Source: an uncultured Candidatus Saccharibacteria bacterium
GTDB lineage: Bacteria; Patescibacteriota; Saccharimonadia; Saccharimonadales; Saccharimonadaceae
Assembly: GCA_947166895.1 (NCBI GenBank)
Contig: CAMVFY010000006.1
Location: 1-37,766 of the forward strand
Direction of reading: 5' to 3'
DNA length: 37,766 bases
The notes below the pieces were generated by a model that searched no databases, was not told the DNA's origin, and saw only the letters and a list, made by a program, of their open reading frames with translations. The translations under genes were made by a program, and so were the position numbers. This document shows positions 18,233 to 27,137 of this stretch, in pieces; the stretch's first letter is position 1; every line of letters starts with the position of its first letter.

Positions 18233-19144
18233 ATGGCTGGAAAACGAGATTATTATGAAGTTTTGGGTGTTTCGAAGAACGCCTCCGATGATGAAATAAA
18301 AAAAGCTTACCGAAAGTTAGCAATTAAATATCATCCGGATAAAAACCCGGGAGATAAGGAAGCCGAAGCCAAGTTTAAGGAAATTAATGAAGCGCATGAT
18401 GTTTTGTCGGATAAACAAAAGCGAGCGCGATATGATCAATTTGGCCACGCGGGCGTAGGCGGAGCTTCGGGTAGCCCGTTTGGCGGCGGGGCTGGGAATC
18501 CATTTGGTGGGTTTAATTACAATGGGCAGACGTTTAATTTTGATTTTGGTGGTGGAGGACTAGATGATATTCTTGGAAATATTTTTGGATTTGGTGCGGC
18601 AGGAGCGAGGCGGCCACGGCGAGGAGCGGATTATCAGACTGCGGTGACGCTAACTTTTGAGGAGGCGATTTTTGGGACTACAAAGGAAATATCGGCAAAT
18701 GGTGAAAACATTAAGGTGAAAATCCCGGCAGGGATTGATGATGGAATGTCGATAAAACTACGCGGTAAAGGCGGTGAAGCACCGGAGGGTGGAACAGAGC
18801 GGGGCGATTTGTATGTGCGAATTAGGGTGAAACCGCACAAGTCATTGACGCGTGAAGGAGCGATTATTCTGTCGGAAGAGAGAATTGATATGGTTGACGC
18901 AGCGTTGGGATGTGAAATTGAAGTTGAGACAGTGGACGGTCCAATCACGATGAAAGTACCGGCGGGGACTCAGTCGGGTACACCATTTAAGTTGTCTGGG
19001 CACGGGGTGCCGTTTAGGGCGGATGGCGATCGCGGGCCGCACATTGTGACGGTGATTGTAGAAACGCCGAAAAATCTTTCGCGAAAACAAAAAGAACTAT
19101 TAGAAGAGTTTAAGAAAAATAAGAAACGTGGATTCTGGGGTTAA
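18233..19144 (+). CDS. DnaJ-like chaperone lacking the zinc-finger domain (CbpA-type)
   Basis: J domain with HPD ([37 protein letters not shown]), G/F region and DnaJ C-terminal domains; no CxxCxGxG repeats. Confidence 0.92.
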   Translation: MAGKRDYYEVLGVSKNASDDEIKKAYRKLAIKYHPDKNPGDKEAEAKFKEINEAHDVLSDKQKRARYDQFGHAGVGGASGSPFGGGAGNPFGGFNYNGQTFNFDFGGGGLDDILGNIFGFGAAGARRPRRGADYQTAVTLTFEEAIFGTTKEISANGENIKVKIPAGIDDGMSIKLRGKGGEAPEGGTERGDLYVRIRVKPHKSLTREGAIILSEERIDMVDAALGCEIEVETVDGPITMKVPAGTQSGTPFKLSGHGVPFRADGDRGPHIVTVIVETPKNLSRKQKELLEEFKKNKKRGFWG

Positions 19145-19184
19145 CTAATTACAAAAAATTTTCAACGTTGATGTAATTAGTTAA
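19141..19184. terminator. Bidirectional hairpin between convergent genes
   Basis: Perfect 13-bp inverted repeat TTAACTAATTACA (19141-19153)/TGTAATTAGTTAA (19172-19184). Confidence 0.7.
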
Positions 19185-19396
19185 ACCGATAGTCTTGTTT
19201 CTACTAGACCAGTACTAACGTCACGGACGATGAGATCGACGCCATTTGATGCTCGTTCAATACGGTGAGTAACCCAACCGGATGAATTACGGATTACCAA
19301 AGAATTTGAAAGCAAGCTACCCTCAATGTAGGAAGTGCCATCACTCGAACGACTGATAAGGCCGTTTCTTAAAAGCATTTCTTCTACATACGTCAT
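19181..19396 (-). CDS. Small hypothetical protein
   Basis: 71-aa ORF from ATG 19396 (MTYVEEMLLRNGLISRSSDGTSYIEG...) preceded by strong SD aaaggaggt. Confidence 0.7.
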   Translation of the reverse strand: MTYVEEMLLRNGLISRSSDGTSYIEGSLLSNSLVIRNSSGWVTHRIERASNGVDLIVRDVSTGLVETRLSV

Positions 19397-19557
19397 TTTT
19401 ACCTCCTTTGTTTTCATTAGTGTAGTCTTCTAGACGTGGATTTGCAAGCATGGGCGGTATTTTGTGGTATAATAGAGATGGAAATTTATTAATTTGATTT
19501 TATTTGTTAAATCGTTGGTATCAGGAAAATACCGACAAAACAATTAGAAAGGGCGAT

Positions 19558-21075
19558 ATGGAAATAGTAATCCCAATTATTGCCGCCGTAGTGGGTGTAT
19601 GTGCTGGGGCTGGCGGGATTTTTGCATACAATAAAAGTAAGGAGAACGGCGGGAAGAATAAGGCTGAGGATTTGGTGCGAAAGGCGAAACACGAAGCTAG
19701 CGAGATTGTTTTAAATGCTAAAAAGGAAGCTGCGGCTTTGACAGAGAAGAATCAAGCCGAGGAAAACGATCGGCGCAAGGAATGGAAAAAAACCGAGAAC
19801 CGTTTGGCAGAGCGTGAGACGTCTCTTGACGCGAAGTTGGATCAGTTGGAGAAAAAGTCAGAGAAGCTTAATCGTGAGGAAAAGGAGATTGACGATCTTA
19901 AAAACGAGATTCGTGATATCAGAGTAAAACAGCATGAGAAGCTGGAGAAGATTGCAGGTTTATCAAAAGAACAGGCACGTGAAAAACTAATGACGATGAC
20001 TGAGAACGATATCAAGCAAGATTTGGTTGGGTTGATCGTGAAGGAACAAAAGGAGTTAAAGCACGATATTGATGAGACGGCGCAGGCGATGCTTCTTACT
20101 GCGATGGAGAGAATGTCGTCTGAGGTAACAGCGGACCGGACGATTACGGCTTTGAAACTACCGGATGACGATATGAAAGGTCGGATTATCGGTAAAGAGG
20201 GGCGGAATATTCAGGCTTTGCAGAGGGCAACTGGTGTTGATATCATGGTGGATGATACGCCAGGGATGGTGGTATTGTCGTCATTTGATCCGATTCGCCG
20301 GCAAGTGGCAAGGTATGCTTTGGAGCGCCTAATGAAGGACGGCCGGATTAACCCATCTTCGATTGAAGAAGCGGTGGCGAAGGCCGAGAAGGAAATCGAG
20401 AAAGAAGTAGTGCGTGCTGGCGAAGATGCGGCACGTGAAGTTGGAGTGGTGGGGATTCCACGAGAGATTTTGCATCTTCTAGGTGAACTGAAATTTAGGA
20501 CTTCGTACGGACAAAATGTACTTTTGCATTCGATTGAAATGGCGCACGTGGCGGGAATGATTGCAGAAGAAATTGGTGCAGATAAAAGGATTGCGAAGAC
20601 TGCAGCGCTGCTTCACGATATGGGTAAGGCAGTGACGCATAAGATTGAAGGGAAGCATGCTGACATTGGTGCGGAGCTCGCAAAGAAGTATGGAATGAGC
20701 GAGCCAATAGTGCATGCGATTGCGGCACATCATGATGATATTGAGCCGACTACGCCAGAAGCAATCATTGTGAAAATTTGTGATGCGATGAGTGCAGCGC
20801 GGCCGGGAGCACGTAATATTTCGGCAGAGAACTTTGCAGAAAGAATGCGTGATCTTGAAAATATTGCTACATCGTTTCCGGGCATTGATAAGGCCTATGC
20901 AATTTCGGCGGGACGAGAAATTCGTGTGATTGTGGAGCCAAAACAAATTGATGATTTGTCGGCTTTGAAGCTAGCGCGTGATATTGCGAACAAAATTGAA
21001 GCGACAATGTCTTATCCGGGCATCATCAAAGTGAATGTGATTCGTGAAACCCGGGCGGTGGAATACGCAAAGTAA
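19558..21075 (+). CDS. rny: Ribonuclease Y
   Basis: N-terminal TM, coiled coil, KH domain (GRIIGKEGRNIQALQRATGVDIMVDDTPGMVVLSSFDPIRRQVA) and HD domain (LLHDMGKAVTHKIEGKHADIGAELAKKYG). Confidence 0.95.
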   Translation: MEIVIPIIAAVVGVCAGAGGIFAYNKSKENGGKNKAEDLVRKAKHEASEIVLNAKKEAAALTEKNQAEENDRRKEWKKTENRLAERETSLDAKLDQLEKKSEKLNREEKEIDDLKNEIRDIRVKQHEKLEKIAGLSKEQAREKLMTMTENDIKQDLVGLIVKEQKELKHDIDETAQAMLLTAMERMSSEVTADRTITALKLPDDDMKGRIIGKEGRNIQALQRATGVDIMVDDTPGMVVLSSFDPIRRQVARYALERLMKDGRINPSSIEEAVAKAEKEIEKEVVRAGEDAAREVGVVGIPREILHLLGELKFRTSYGQNVLLHSIEMAHVAGMIAEEIGADKRIAKTAALLHDMGKAVTHKIEGKHADIGAELAKKYGMSEPIVHAIAAHHDDIEPTTPEAIIVKICDAMSAARPGARNISAENFAERMRDLENIATSFPGIDKAYAISAGREIRVIVEPKQIDDLSALKLARDIANKIEATMSYPGIIKVNVIRETRAVEYAK

Positions 21076-21117
21076 TTTTGATTTGATTGTGTATGTACGC
21101 GATTGCGATTGTGATGA

Positions 21118-22389
21118 TTATTTTTCGATGTAGCCGGAAATTGTTTCGGTGTACATGTTGTCGGTGATAGGCTGATAGCGGTTGCCGGTGTAGTCGTCGG
21201 TGAAACCGTTGTAGGCTTTGTAAATTTCGCCAGTTTCGGTGTCGTAGACTCTTTCGTAGCCTAAGGTAGCGTCGCTTTGTTTTTGGCTGATGATGTCGTA
21301 GGAGTTATTGCGTTTGTTCCAGGAGTCCATAATCATGTCGGAAATTTGGTCGTAAACTTTTTGGTTGGCCTGAATGGTTTTTAGGAGGGTGTCTTCTTCT
21401 TGGTTGAAGCCGGCGATGAAAGCGTTACTAAACTGAATGGTCGACAAGCAATGATCCAGGGGCTTTTGCCAGTTGATAAATTCGGCTTCGGGGGCGCTCA
21501 TAATCATAATATTGTAGATGTTGAGAGGGGAAACGTCGACCTGGGGGCCAAAGGGGTTCCAGATGTTTTCACTGATATAATATGTACCGACGGATTTTAC
21601 AGCGGCGGTAAAGAGGCCTTCAGCGGGTTTGCCGTTAACATCGGTGTAGGTTGCGCGTAAAATGTCGCCGCCCATCATGTCTTTGCCGAGGTTGTCGACA
21701 ACTTTGAAATTGTTTAGATGCGAGAAAAAGTTGGTGCCGAGGGAGCTGTTGTTGTAGTCAGAGTTTTGGTTCCAGATTTTATAGAAAGCTTCGGTAGTTT
21801 GGGGATCGATGGCGGCGATTTTGGAAAACGGAGCGTCAGGATAATAGCTGGCGTAAACTTGACGGGCACGTTCGCTTTTTAGGGCGCCTTCCATTTTCAT
21901 GCCGAATAGGAACATGTAGGTAGGATTTTCGGGGTTGTAGGCTTTGAAGGTGTAGTGGATGTAGTCGACCGGCGCAACTTCGACCTTCCAGCTGGCGGGG
22001 TGTTCGAACGAAACGAGGCCGTTGTCGTAAGTTTCGTATTGAATTTGGCTTACTTCGGTTTTGACGATTTTGGCTTGGCCTTGATCGCCGATGGGGATGG
22101 AGTCGCTGCTGGGTTGGTTGGTGGCTACGATGAGGACGATGGCAATGACGATGATGGTGACGACTGCTGTGACAATGAGGATGATGAGGTTTTTGGAGGG
22201 TTTGGGGGTGGTTGTGGTGTTGGTGTTTGGCTTAGGCTTGGTGCTGGTCTTTGTGTTGAGGCCGGTACCGGGGGCTGTTTTGGTAGTTTTGGTTTGGCTG
22301 GTCTTGTTAGCGTTATTGGTTTGGCCGGTTTTGTTGGCGTTATTAGTTTTGCCGGTCTTGTTGGCGTTATTATGGGCGGGTTTTTCCAT
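21118..22389 (-). CDS. Hypothetical membrane-anchored extracytoplasmic protein
   Basis: 423 aa; Asn/Lys/Thr-rich cytoplasmic N-terminus, one TM (NLIILIVTAVVTIIVIAIVLIV), soluble C-terminal region. Confidence 0.75.
   Translation of the reverse strand: MEKPAHNNANKTGKTNNANKTGQTNNANKTSQTKTTKTAPGTGLNTKTSTKPKPNTNTTTTPKPSKNLIILIVTAVVTIIVIAIVLIVATNQPSSDSIPIGDQGQAKIVKTEVSQIQYETYDNGLVSFEHPASWKVEVAPVDYIHYTFKAYNPENPTYMFLFGMKMEGALKSERARQVYASYYPDAPFSKIAAIDPQTTEAFYKIWNQNSDYNNSSLGTNFFSHLNNFKVVDNLGKDMMGGDILRATYTDVNGKPAEGLFTAAVKSVGTYYISENIWNPFGPQVDVSPLNIYNIMIMSAPEAEFINWQKPLDHCLSTIQFSNAFIAGFNQEEDTLLKTIQANQKVYDQISDMIMDSWNKRNNSYDIISQKQSDATLGYERVYDTETGEIYKAYNGFTDDYTGNRYQPITDNMYTETISGYIEK
22291..22371 (-). repeat. 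Three in-frame 27-nt tandem repeats
   Basis: Encodes NNANKTGKT / NNANKTGQT / NNANKTSQT. Confidence 0.85.
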
Positions 22390-22525
22390 AAGCGTTTTTC
22401 CTATTAATTATAATTTATTTATAACATAGGATGAGGGGTGTTTCAAATGGGCGGTGTGTATGCAAGGCGTTCGGTGCTGGGTATTGTGATTTTATGGTAG
22501 ATGTGGTATAATAATTGGAGTGAGC

Positions 22526-22602
22526 GGGCCGGTAGCTCAGCTGGTTAGAGCACGAGCCTCTTAAGCTTGGTGTCGTGGGTTCAAGTCCCACCCGGCTCAC
22601 CA
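22526..22602 (+). tRNA. tRNA-Lys(CTT), CCA encoded
   Basis: Acceptor GGGCCGG/CCGGCTC, anticodon stem CGAGC/GCTTG with loop CTCTTAA (anticodon CTT), T-arm GGGTTCAAGTCCC, ACCA end. Confidence 0.92.
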
Positions 22603-22610
22603 TTGACTTT

Positions 22611-22633
22611 TACGCAATTAATTGCGTATTTTT
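22611..22633 (+). terminator. Terminator after tRNA-Lys
   Basis: Palindrome tacgcaattaattgcgta followed by ttttt. Confidence 0.72.
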
Positions 22634-22658
22634 ATTGGCGTGATATAATTTAGGTATT

Positions 22659-23261
22659 ATGAGCAAGGGTGTTATTTATATAATGACGACTGCGGTTACT
22701 GGGTTGATTAAAATTGGAAAAACGCAGACAAAAAACTTCCAGGAGCGTATGAGATTTTTGGAGGCAAATGGTTATTACAATACGGTTGGGCTGAGGAGAT
22801 TTTTCGCTATTGAGGTTGAAGATTATGACGATAAAGAAGGTTTGCTACAAGAAGTTTTTTCTAAACATAGAGTAGAAGAAAGTGAGCTATTTGCGCTGGA
22901 CAAGGATTTAGTGAAAAGACTTTTGTTGTCTTTTGAGGGGAAAGTGGTTTTTCCTGAAAATGTGGATAGAGAAAAAGAATTTGATGAGGTTACTGTGGCA
23001 AAAAAACAAGATGCGTTATTCACTTTTTACAGAAAGGGCATAAAAAATGGAGATATAATACATTTTATTGATGACGATTCAATCACGGCGAAGGTAATTG
23101 GTGATCGTAAGGTTGAATATGAAGGTCAAGAATATCTTCTATCTCCGCTTACCTATAAAATTTATGAAGAACGTGGGCATCTAAGGGACAGCGGTTCTTA
23201 TCAAGGGGCGCGTCATTGGAGTTATGAAGGGGTGAGGTTAACGAAGATGAAGGATGTTTAG
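22659..23261 (+). CDS. GIY-YIG (T5orf172-like) protein with DUF4357-like C-terminus
   Basis: VIYIMTTAVTGLIKIGKTQTKNFQERMRFLEANGY...LLQEVFSKHRVEESELFAL and GDIIHFIDDDSITAKVIGDRKVEYEGQEYLLSPLTYKI. Confidence 0.75.
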   Translation: MSKGVIYIMTTAVTGLIKIGKTQTKNFQERMRFLEANGYYNTVGLRRFFAIEVEDYDDKEGLLQEVFSKHRVEESELFALDKDLVKRLLLSFEGKVVFPENVDREKEFDEVTVAKKQDALFTFYRKGIKNGDIIHFIDDDSITAKVIGDRKVEYEGQEYLLSPLTYKIYEERGHLRDSGSYQGARHWSYEGVRLTKMKDV

Positions 23262-23265
23262 AAAA

Positions 23266-23970
23266 TCACCCATATTTCAACTCTAATTCATCTTTGATCT
23301 TTTTCCAATTTGGGACGCGGGATTCTAAAAGAGTAAAGAAGTCCTTGTCGTGGTTTTTGTATTCTATATGGCATAGCTCGTGAGTTATCACGTATCGAAT
23401 GGCGGCTCTTGGAGCTTGTAAGAGTTTTGGATTTAAGTTGATAGTATTATTTTTCTGATAGCTGCCCCAGCGAGTTTTCATTTCGCGAATTTTAAGTTTT
23501 GGGATAGTATCAATATCGTAATCCCGAATCGCAGATATTAGTTCCTTTTTAAAAACCAATTCGCATTTTTCTAAATACCATTTTTCGTAAATCGCTTTAT
23601 TATGGTTGGTATTTCTTAATCCTAATCGCGTTTTTATAGTAATAATACCAGGTGATATACTGACTCCTTCTGCTGGGTTTTTCTCAACCTTTAGCATGTA
23701 TTGTCTTCCCAGGTAGTAGAAGCTTTCACCAGAAACATAGTTTTTAATCACTTGATTTTTCTTATAACGATTAAACTCTTTTAGTTGTTTATCTAGCCAA
23801 GTCCATTTTTTAACTAAAAAACTATTAATATCCGAATTGGATGCATCTAGTGGTACACGTAAAGATATTCTCATATTTGGAAAAACGACTAGACTGAACG
23901 TTTTTCTGTTAGAACGTTCTAAAACATAGTCATAGGTATGCTTACCATATCGGAACTTTTTTTGTTCCAT
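23266..23970 (-). CDS. YgjP/SprT-like zinc metallopeptidase
   Basis: KLKIREMKTRWGSYQKNNTINLNPKLLQAPRAAIRYVITHELCHIEYKNHDKDFFTLL (HExxH with downstream H). Confidence 0.88.
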   Translation of the reverse strand: MEQKKFRYGKHTYDYVLERSNRKTFSLVVFPNMRISLRVPLDASNSDINSFLVKKWTWLDKQLKEFNRYKKNQVIKNYVSGESFYYLGRQYMLKVEKNPAEGVSISPGIITIKTRLGLRNTNHNKAIYEKWYLEKCELVFKKELISAIRDYDIDTIPKLKIREMKTRWGSYQKNNTINLNPKLLQAPRAAIRYVITHELCHIEYKNHDKDFFTLLESRVPNWKKIKDELELKYG

Positions 23971-23972
23971 AA

Positions 23973-26900
23973 TTATTTTCCGAAAAGAGTGTAGTTATTT
24001 TCGGCAAGCTCTAGAACTTTTTCGCGGATTTTTTTATTAGTAGATTCTGGAACTTGCATATTGTCGTAGATATAATCATCTAAGTAGTTTTCGATAATGC
24101 GTTTTTGGTCGTAATTTTTCCACCAGTCAATAATAGCATTGTTTTGAATAATTTTTGCTAATGATAAGATGTGTTTGTCGTATTGTTCTGAAGGAACGAT
24201 GTCTTTTAAGTTGCGGTATAAAATATCGGCGCCGTTTTGTTTTTGAATGGCTTCTGGGAGCTCGTCGTCTTTACGAGAATTGATTTCGCTCGTAATAAGC
24301 GAAAGTTGTTTTAAGGCCTCGATATCAGCTAGTTTTTCTTCACGCAATGCGTCAATAATTGCTTGGATGCGATCTGAGAATTTTTGCCATAATACCACGT
24401 CACCATGTGCTTTGAAAATCTCGGTGATTCGGCGCTCTGTTTGCGCAGCAATTGCTTCGGCTCTAGATTTATTGCTGCCTAATTTTTCGATGGCTTTCTT
24501 AAATTCTTCTGAATTATTTATATCGATTGGCTGAATTAGTATTTCGGCCTGTTCTGCGGTGATATGGTCGTTTGTGATTCTTTTAAGCTCGCGTTCGTAT
24601 TGGCGAAGATCTATTTCGTCACCAAACTCTAGCTTGGCAGTTCTCTTAATTTCGACAAATTTTTTGAGATCTGAAGCTATGTTATCTACGAATCTGCTGT
24701 CGATATCTCTCAAACACGAATACTCTGCGAAGGTGTTTAAGAGGGAATTGAGTTGGTCGATGAATTCGCGACGAGTTGCGTCATCTCGTAATACTTCAAT
24801 ATAATCCTGTTGCGAATTCAATATCTTACCCCTAAACATGTCTAGAAGTTTTTGATATTTTTCTTCAACTTCAGCTTTCTTTTCGTTTGCATCGATTAAT
24901 GTGCCGTGGACATCATCTGGGTCAAAATTGCCAAATAACGCCATCGCTTCTTTAATTGCTGCAGCGTTGGATGAATAGTCTATTACGAAGCCAGCGGTTT
25001 TTTCAATCTTTTGGTTTTTGTTGCTAAATACTCGATTTACTCTTGCTATAGCCTGGAGTAAATTATGGTCTTTTAAGGGTTTCGCTAAATAGAGAACGGT
25101 GTTTCTAGGGGCATCAAAACCGGTTAGAAGTTTATCTACTACGATAAGTATCTCTATGCCTTCGTTATTATCTGTGAAATCGTCAACCACCATGTCCTCA
25201 TAGTTTTTGAGACTAGAAAATTTATATTTAATTTCATCGAGATAGTCTTTGACTTCAAGTTTATCTTCATCATCGGCTGAGATTTCGCCGTTTTCGTCAC
25301 TTATGACAAGGGCTGTTTTTATAGTATTGTCTGCCTTAAACCATTTTTGCATGAGGAGTGCGGATTTTTTATTCGGCGCAACAATCTGAGCTTTTAAACC
25401 AGTGTTCTGAAAGATTTTTTGGTAATGCTCTGCGATGTCGTAACATATTTCTTCGATACCAGCTTTGGCGCTACGCTTGATATCTTTCTCTACGCTTTTG
25501 GCAATCGATTCACGTTGCTCTTCGTTCAGTGTGGAGAGAAGCCTTTCGGCTTTGCGATTGATGGCGTTTTCGTCTTGTTCTAGAGGAATGAATCTTCCTT
25601 CATAAATTAGCGGGACGATAACTTTGTCAGCGAGAGCATCATCGATAGTGTATTTATCAATGAATTCGCCGAATTTATTCTCAGTTTTTTGTTTTTTGAG
25701 TAGGGGCGTGCCAGTGAATGCGATGTAACAGGCGTTTGGAATCATTTGAAGCATTTTGAGATTTGCTTCGCCACTTTGTGAACGATGGGCCTCATCTACT
25801 AGTACGAAAATGTTTGGATCTTCGTCGACAAAACTTTTACTGCGGTTACTGGCGGAATTAAATTTATCGATAATTGTAGTTAGTACGCTATCGTCCTTAT
25901 TCTTAATCCTGCGAAGTAAATCTTCACCACTAACGGTGCGGACTATATCTTTTTTGAGCCCACCGTTTTCAAAAGTACCTTTGATTTGTCGGTCTAGATT
26001 GATACGATCGGTTACGATAATGACGCGGGGATTTTTTATATTCTCGTCTTCAATGAGAGCGCGAACAAGCATAACCATAGTAAGCGACTTGCCGGAGCCT
26101 TGCGTATGCCAAATAATACCCCCCTTTCTGCGATTCGGATTTTTGGGGTCCATGGTGGAGATTTGCCTCAAAGTCTTCTTGACTGCAAAGTATTGTTGGT
26201 AACGTGCGACTTTTTTATGCAACCCGTCATAAAATACGAAATTACGAATAATATCCAAGATACGGTCTTTTCGCAACATGCCATAAATAAGTTCATCTTG
26301 AGGAAGGAAGTTCCGCGGTTCGATTGGTCTTACATAGCCATTGAGATCAGATTTAATTTGTGTGAGAATATCTTGGCTAAGCTTGAATGAAAGGATTTCT
26401 TCGATTTTATCTTTAGTCTTTGCTAGCCCTAGGTCTTTTTCTCGCCAACCGACAAAGAATTCGTCTGGAGTATCAGTAGTGCCATAAACTGCATTTAGTC
26501 CGTCCATGGCAATAAGAAGCTGTAGAAAAGTATATAGCTTTGGTGAATATTCTTTGCGTTGATACCGATGTAATTGGTTAATGGCTTTTATGTAGCCTTC
26601 ACTAGATTTTTTGTTTTCGATTTCGGCAATTGGAATTCCGTTGATGAAAAGTATGATATCGGCGCGAAGATTTTCTTCGTTGCCATTGACTTTGTACTCT
26701 ACGGTTACATGATAGTCATTGTTTTCTGGATTATCAAAGTCAATATAGCGGATAGAACGGTCTTGGTAGGTGCCGTTTTCGAAAACTTTGATAGTCCCAC
26801 CGCCGAGCTTCGGCATGATGCGGCCGCTGATTTCTCGGCAAGTATCGATAAGTCCGTTGAATTCGGTGTTTTCTAACTCGTCGACCTTGGCGGCAATATC

Positions 26901-27104
26901 TGGTTCGTCGAACTTTTTGCCGTCATAATCGTTGATGCGCATGAGCGCGTTTTTAGCGATATTGGTAAGAATTACTTTCCTTTGATCATTACCGCGGGCA
27001 TTGTCGGCTTCTTCGCGACTAAGGTATGTCCAGCCGAGTTTAACTAACAATTCTACGGCTGGGAATTGCGATTCGTTTACTTCGTCAAAATCTACATCTA
27101 TCAT
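23973..27104 (-). CDS. hsdR: Type I restriction endonuclease subunit R
   Basis: 1043 aa; Walker A HTQGSGKSLTMVML, DEAH (VLVDEAHRSQSG), AFTGTPL, helicase motif VI region LLQAIARVNRVF. Confidence 0.95.
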   Translation of the reverse strand: MIDVDFDEVNESQFPAVELLVKLGWTYLSREEADNARGNDQRKVILTNIAKNALMRINDYDGKKFDEPDIAAKVDELENTEFNGLIDTCREISGRIMPKLGGGTIKVFENGTYQDRSIRYIDFDNPENNDYHVTVEYKVNGNEENLRADIILFINGIPIAEIENKKSSEGYIKAINQLHRYQRKEYSPKLYTFLQLLIAMDGLNAVYGTTDTPDEFFVGWREKDLGLAKTKDKIEEILSFKLSQDILTQIKSDLNGYVRPIEPRNFLPQDELIYGMLRKDRILDIIRNFVFYDGLHKKVARYQQYFAVKKTLRQISTMDPKNPNRRKGGIIWHTQGSGKSLTMVMLVRALIEDENIKNPRVIIVTDRINLDRQIKGTFENGGLKKDIVRTVSGEDLLRRIKNKDDSVLTTIIDKFNSASNRSKSFVDEDPNIFVLVDEAHRSQSGEANLKMLQMIPNACYIAFTGTPLLKKQKTENKFGEFIDKYTIDDALADKVIVPLIYEGRFIPLEQDENAINRKAERLLSTLNEEQRESIAKSVEKDIKRSAKAGIEEICYDIAEHYQKIFQNTGLKAQIVAPNKKSALLMQKWFKADNTIKTALVISDENGEISADDEDKLEVKDYLDEIKYKFSSLKNYEDMVVDDFTDNNEGIEILIVVDKLLTGFDAPRNTVLYLAKPLKDHNLLQAIARVNRVFSNKNQKIEKTAGFVIDYSSNAAAIKEAMALFGNFDPDDVHGTLIDANEKKAEVEEKYQKLLDMFRGKILNSQQDYIEVLRDDATRREFIDQLNSLLNTFAEYSCLRDIDSRFVDNIASDLKKFVEIKRTAKLEFGDEIDLRQYERELKRITNDHITAEQAEILIQPIDINNSEEFKKAIEKLGSNKSRAEAIAAQTERRITEIFKAHGDVVLWQKFSDRIQAIIDALREEKLADIEALKQLSLITSEINSRKDDELPEAIQKQNGADILYRNLKDIVPSEQYDKHILSLAKIIQNNAIIDWWKNYDQKRIIENYLDDYIYDNMQVPESTNKKIREKVLELAENNYTLFGK

Positions 27105-27137
27105 TTTTATTCCTTTCCTTTTTCGAGTTTAATATTA

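Noticed and set aside
22415-22603. Minus-strand ORF VGLEPTTPSLRGSCSNQLSYRP
   Set aside because: Antisense to tRNA-Lys; a well-known type of spurious tRNA-overlapping ORF
24247-26876. Plus-strand ORFs inside hsdR
   Set aside because: Antisense shadows of a strongly supported CDS
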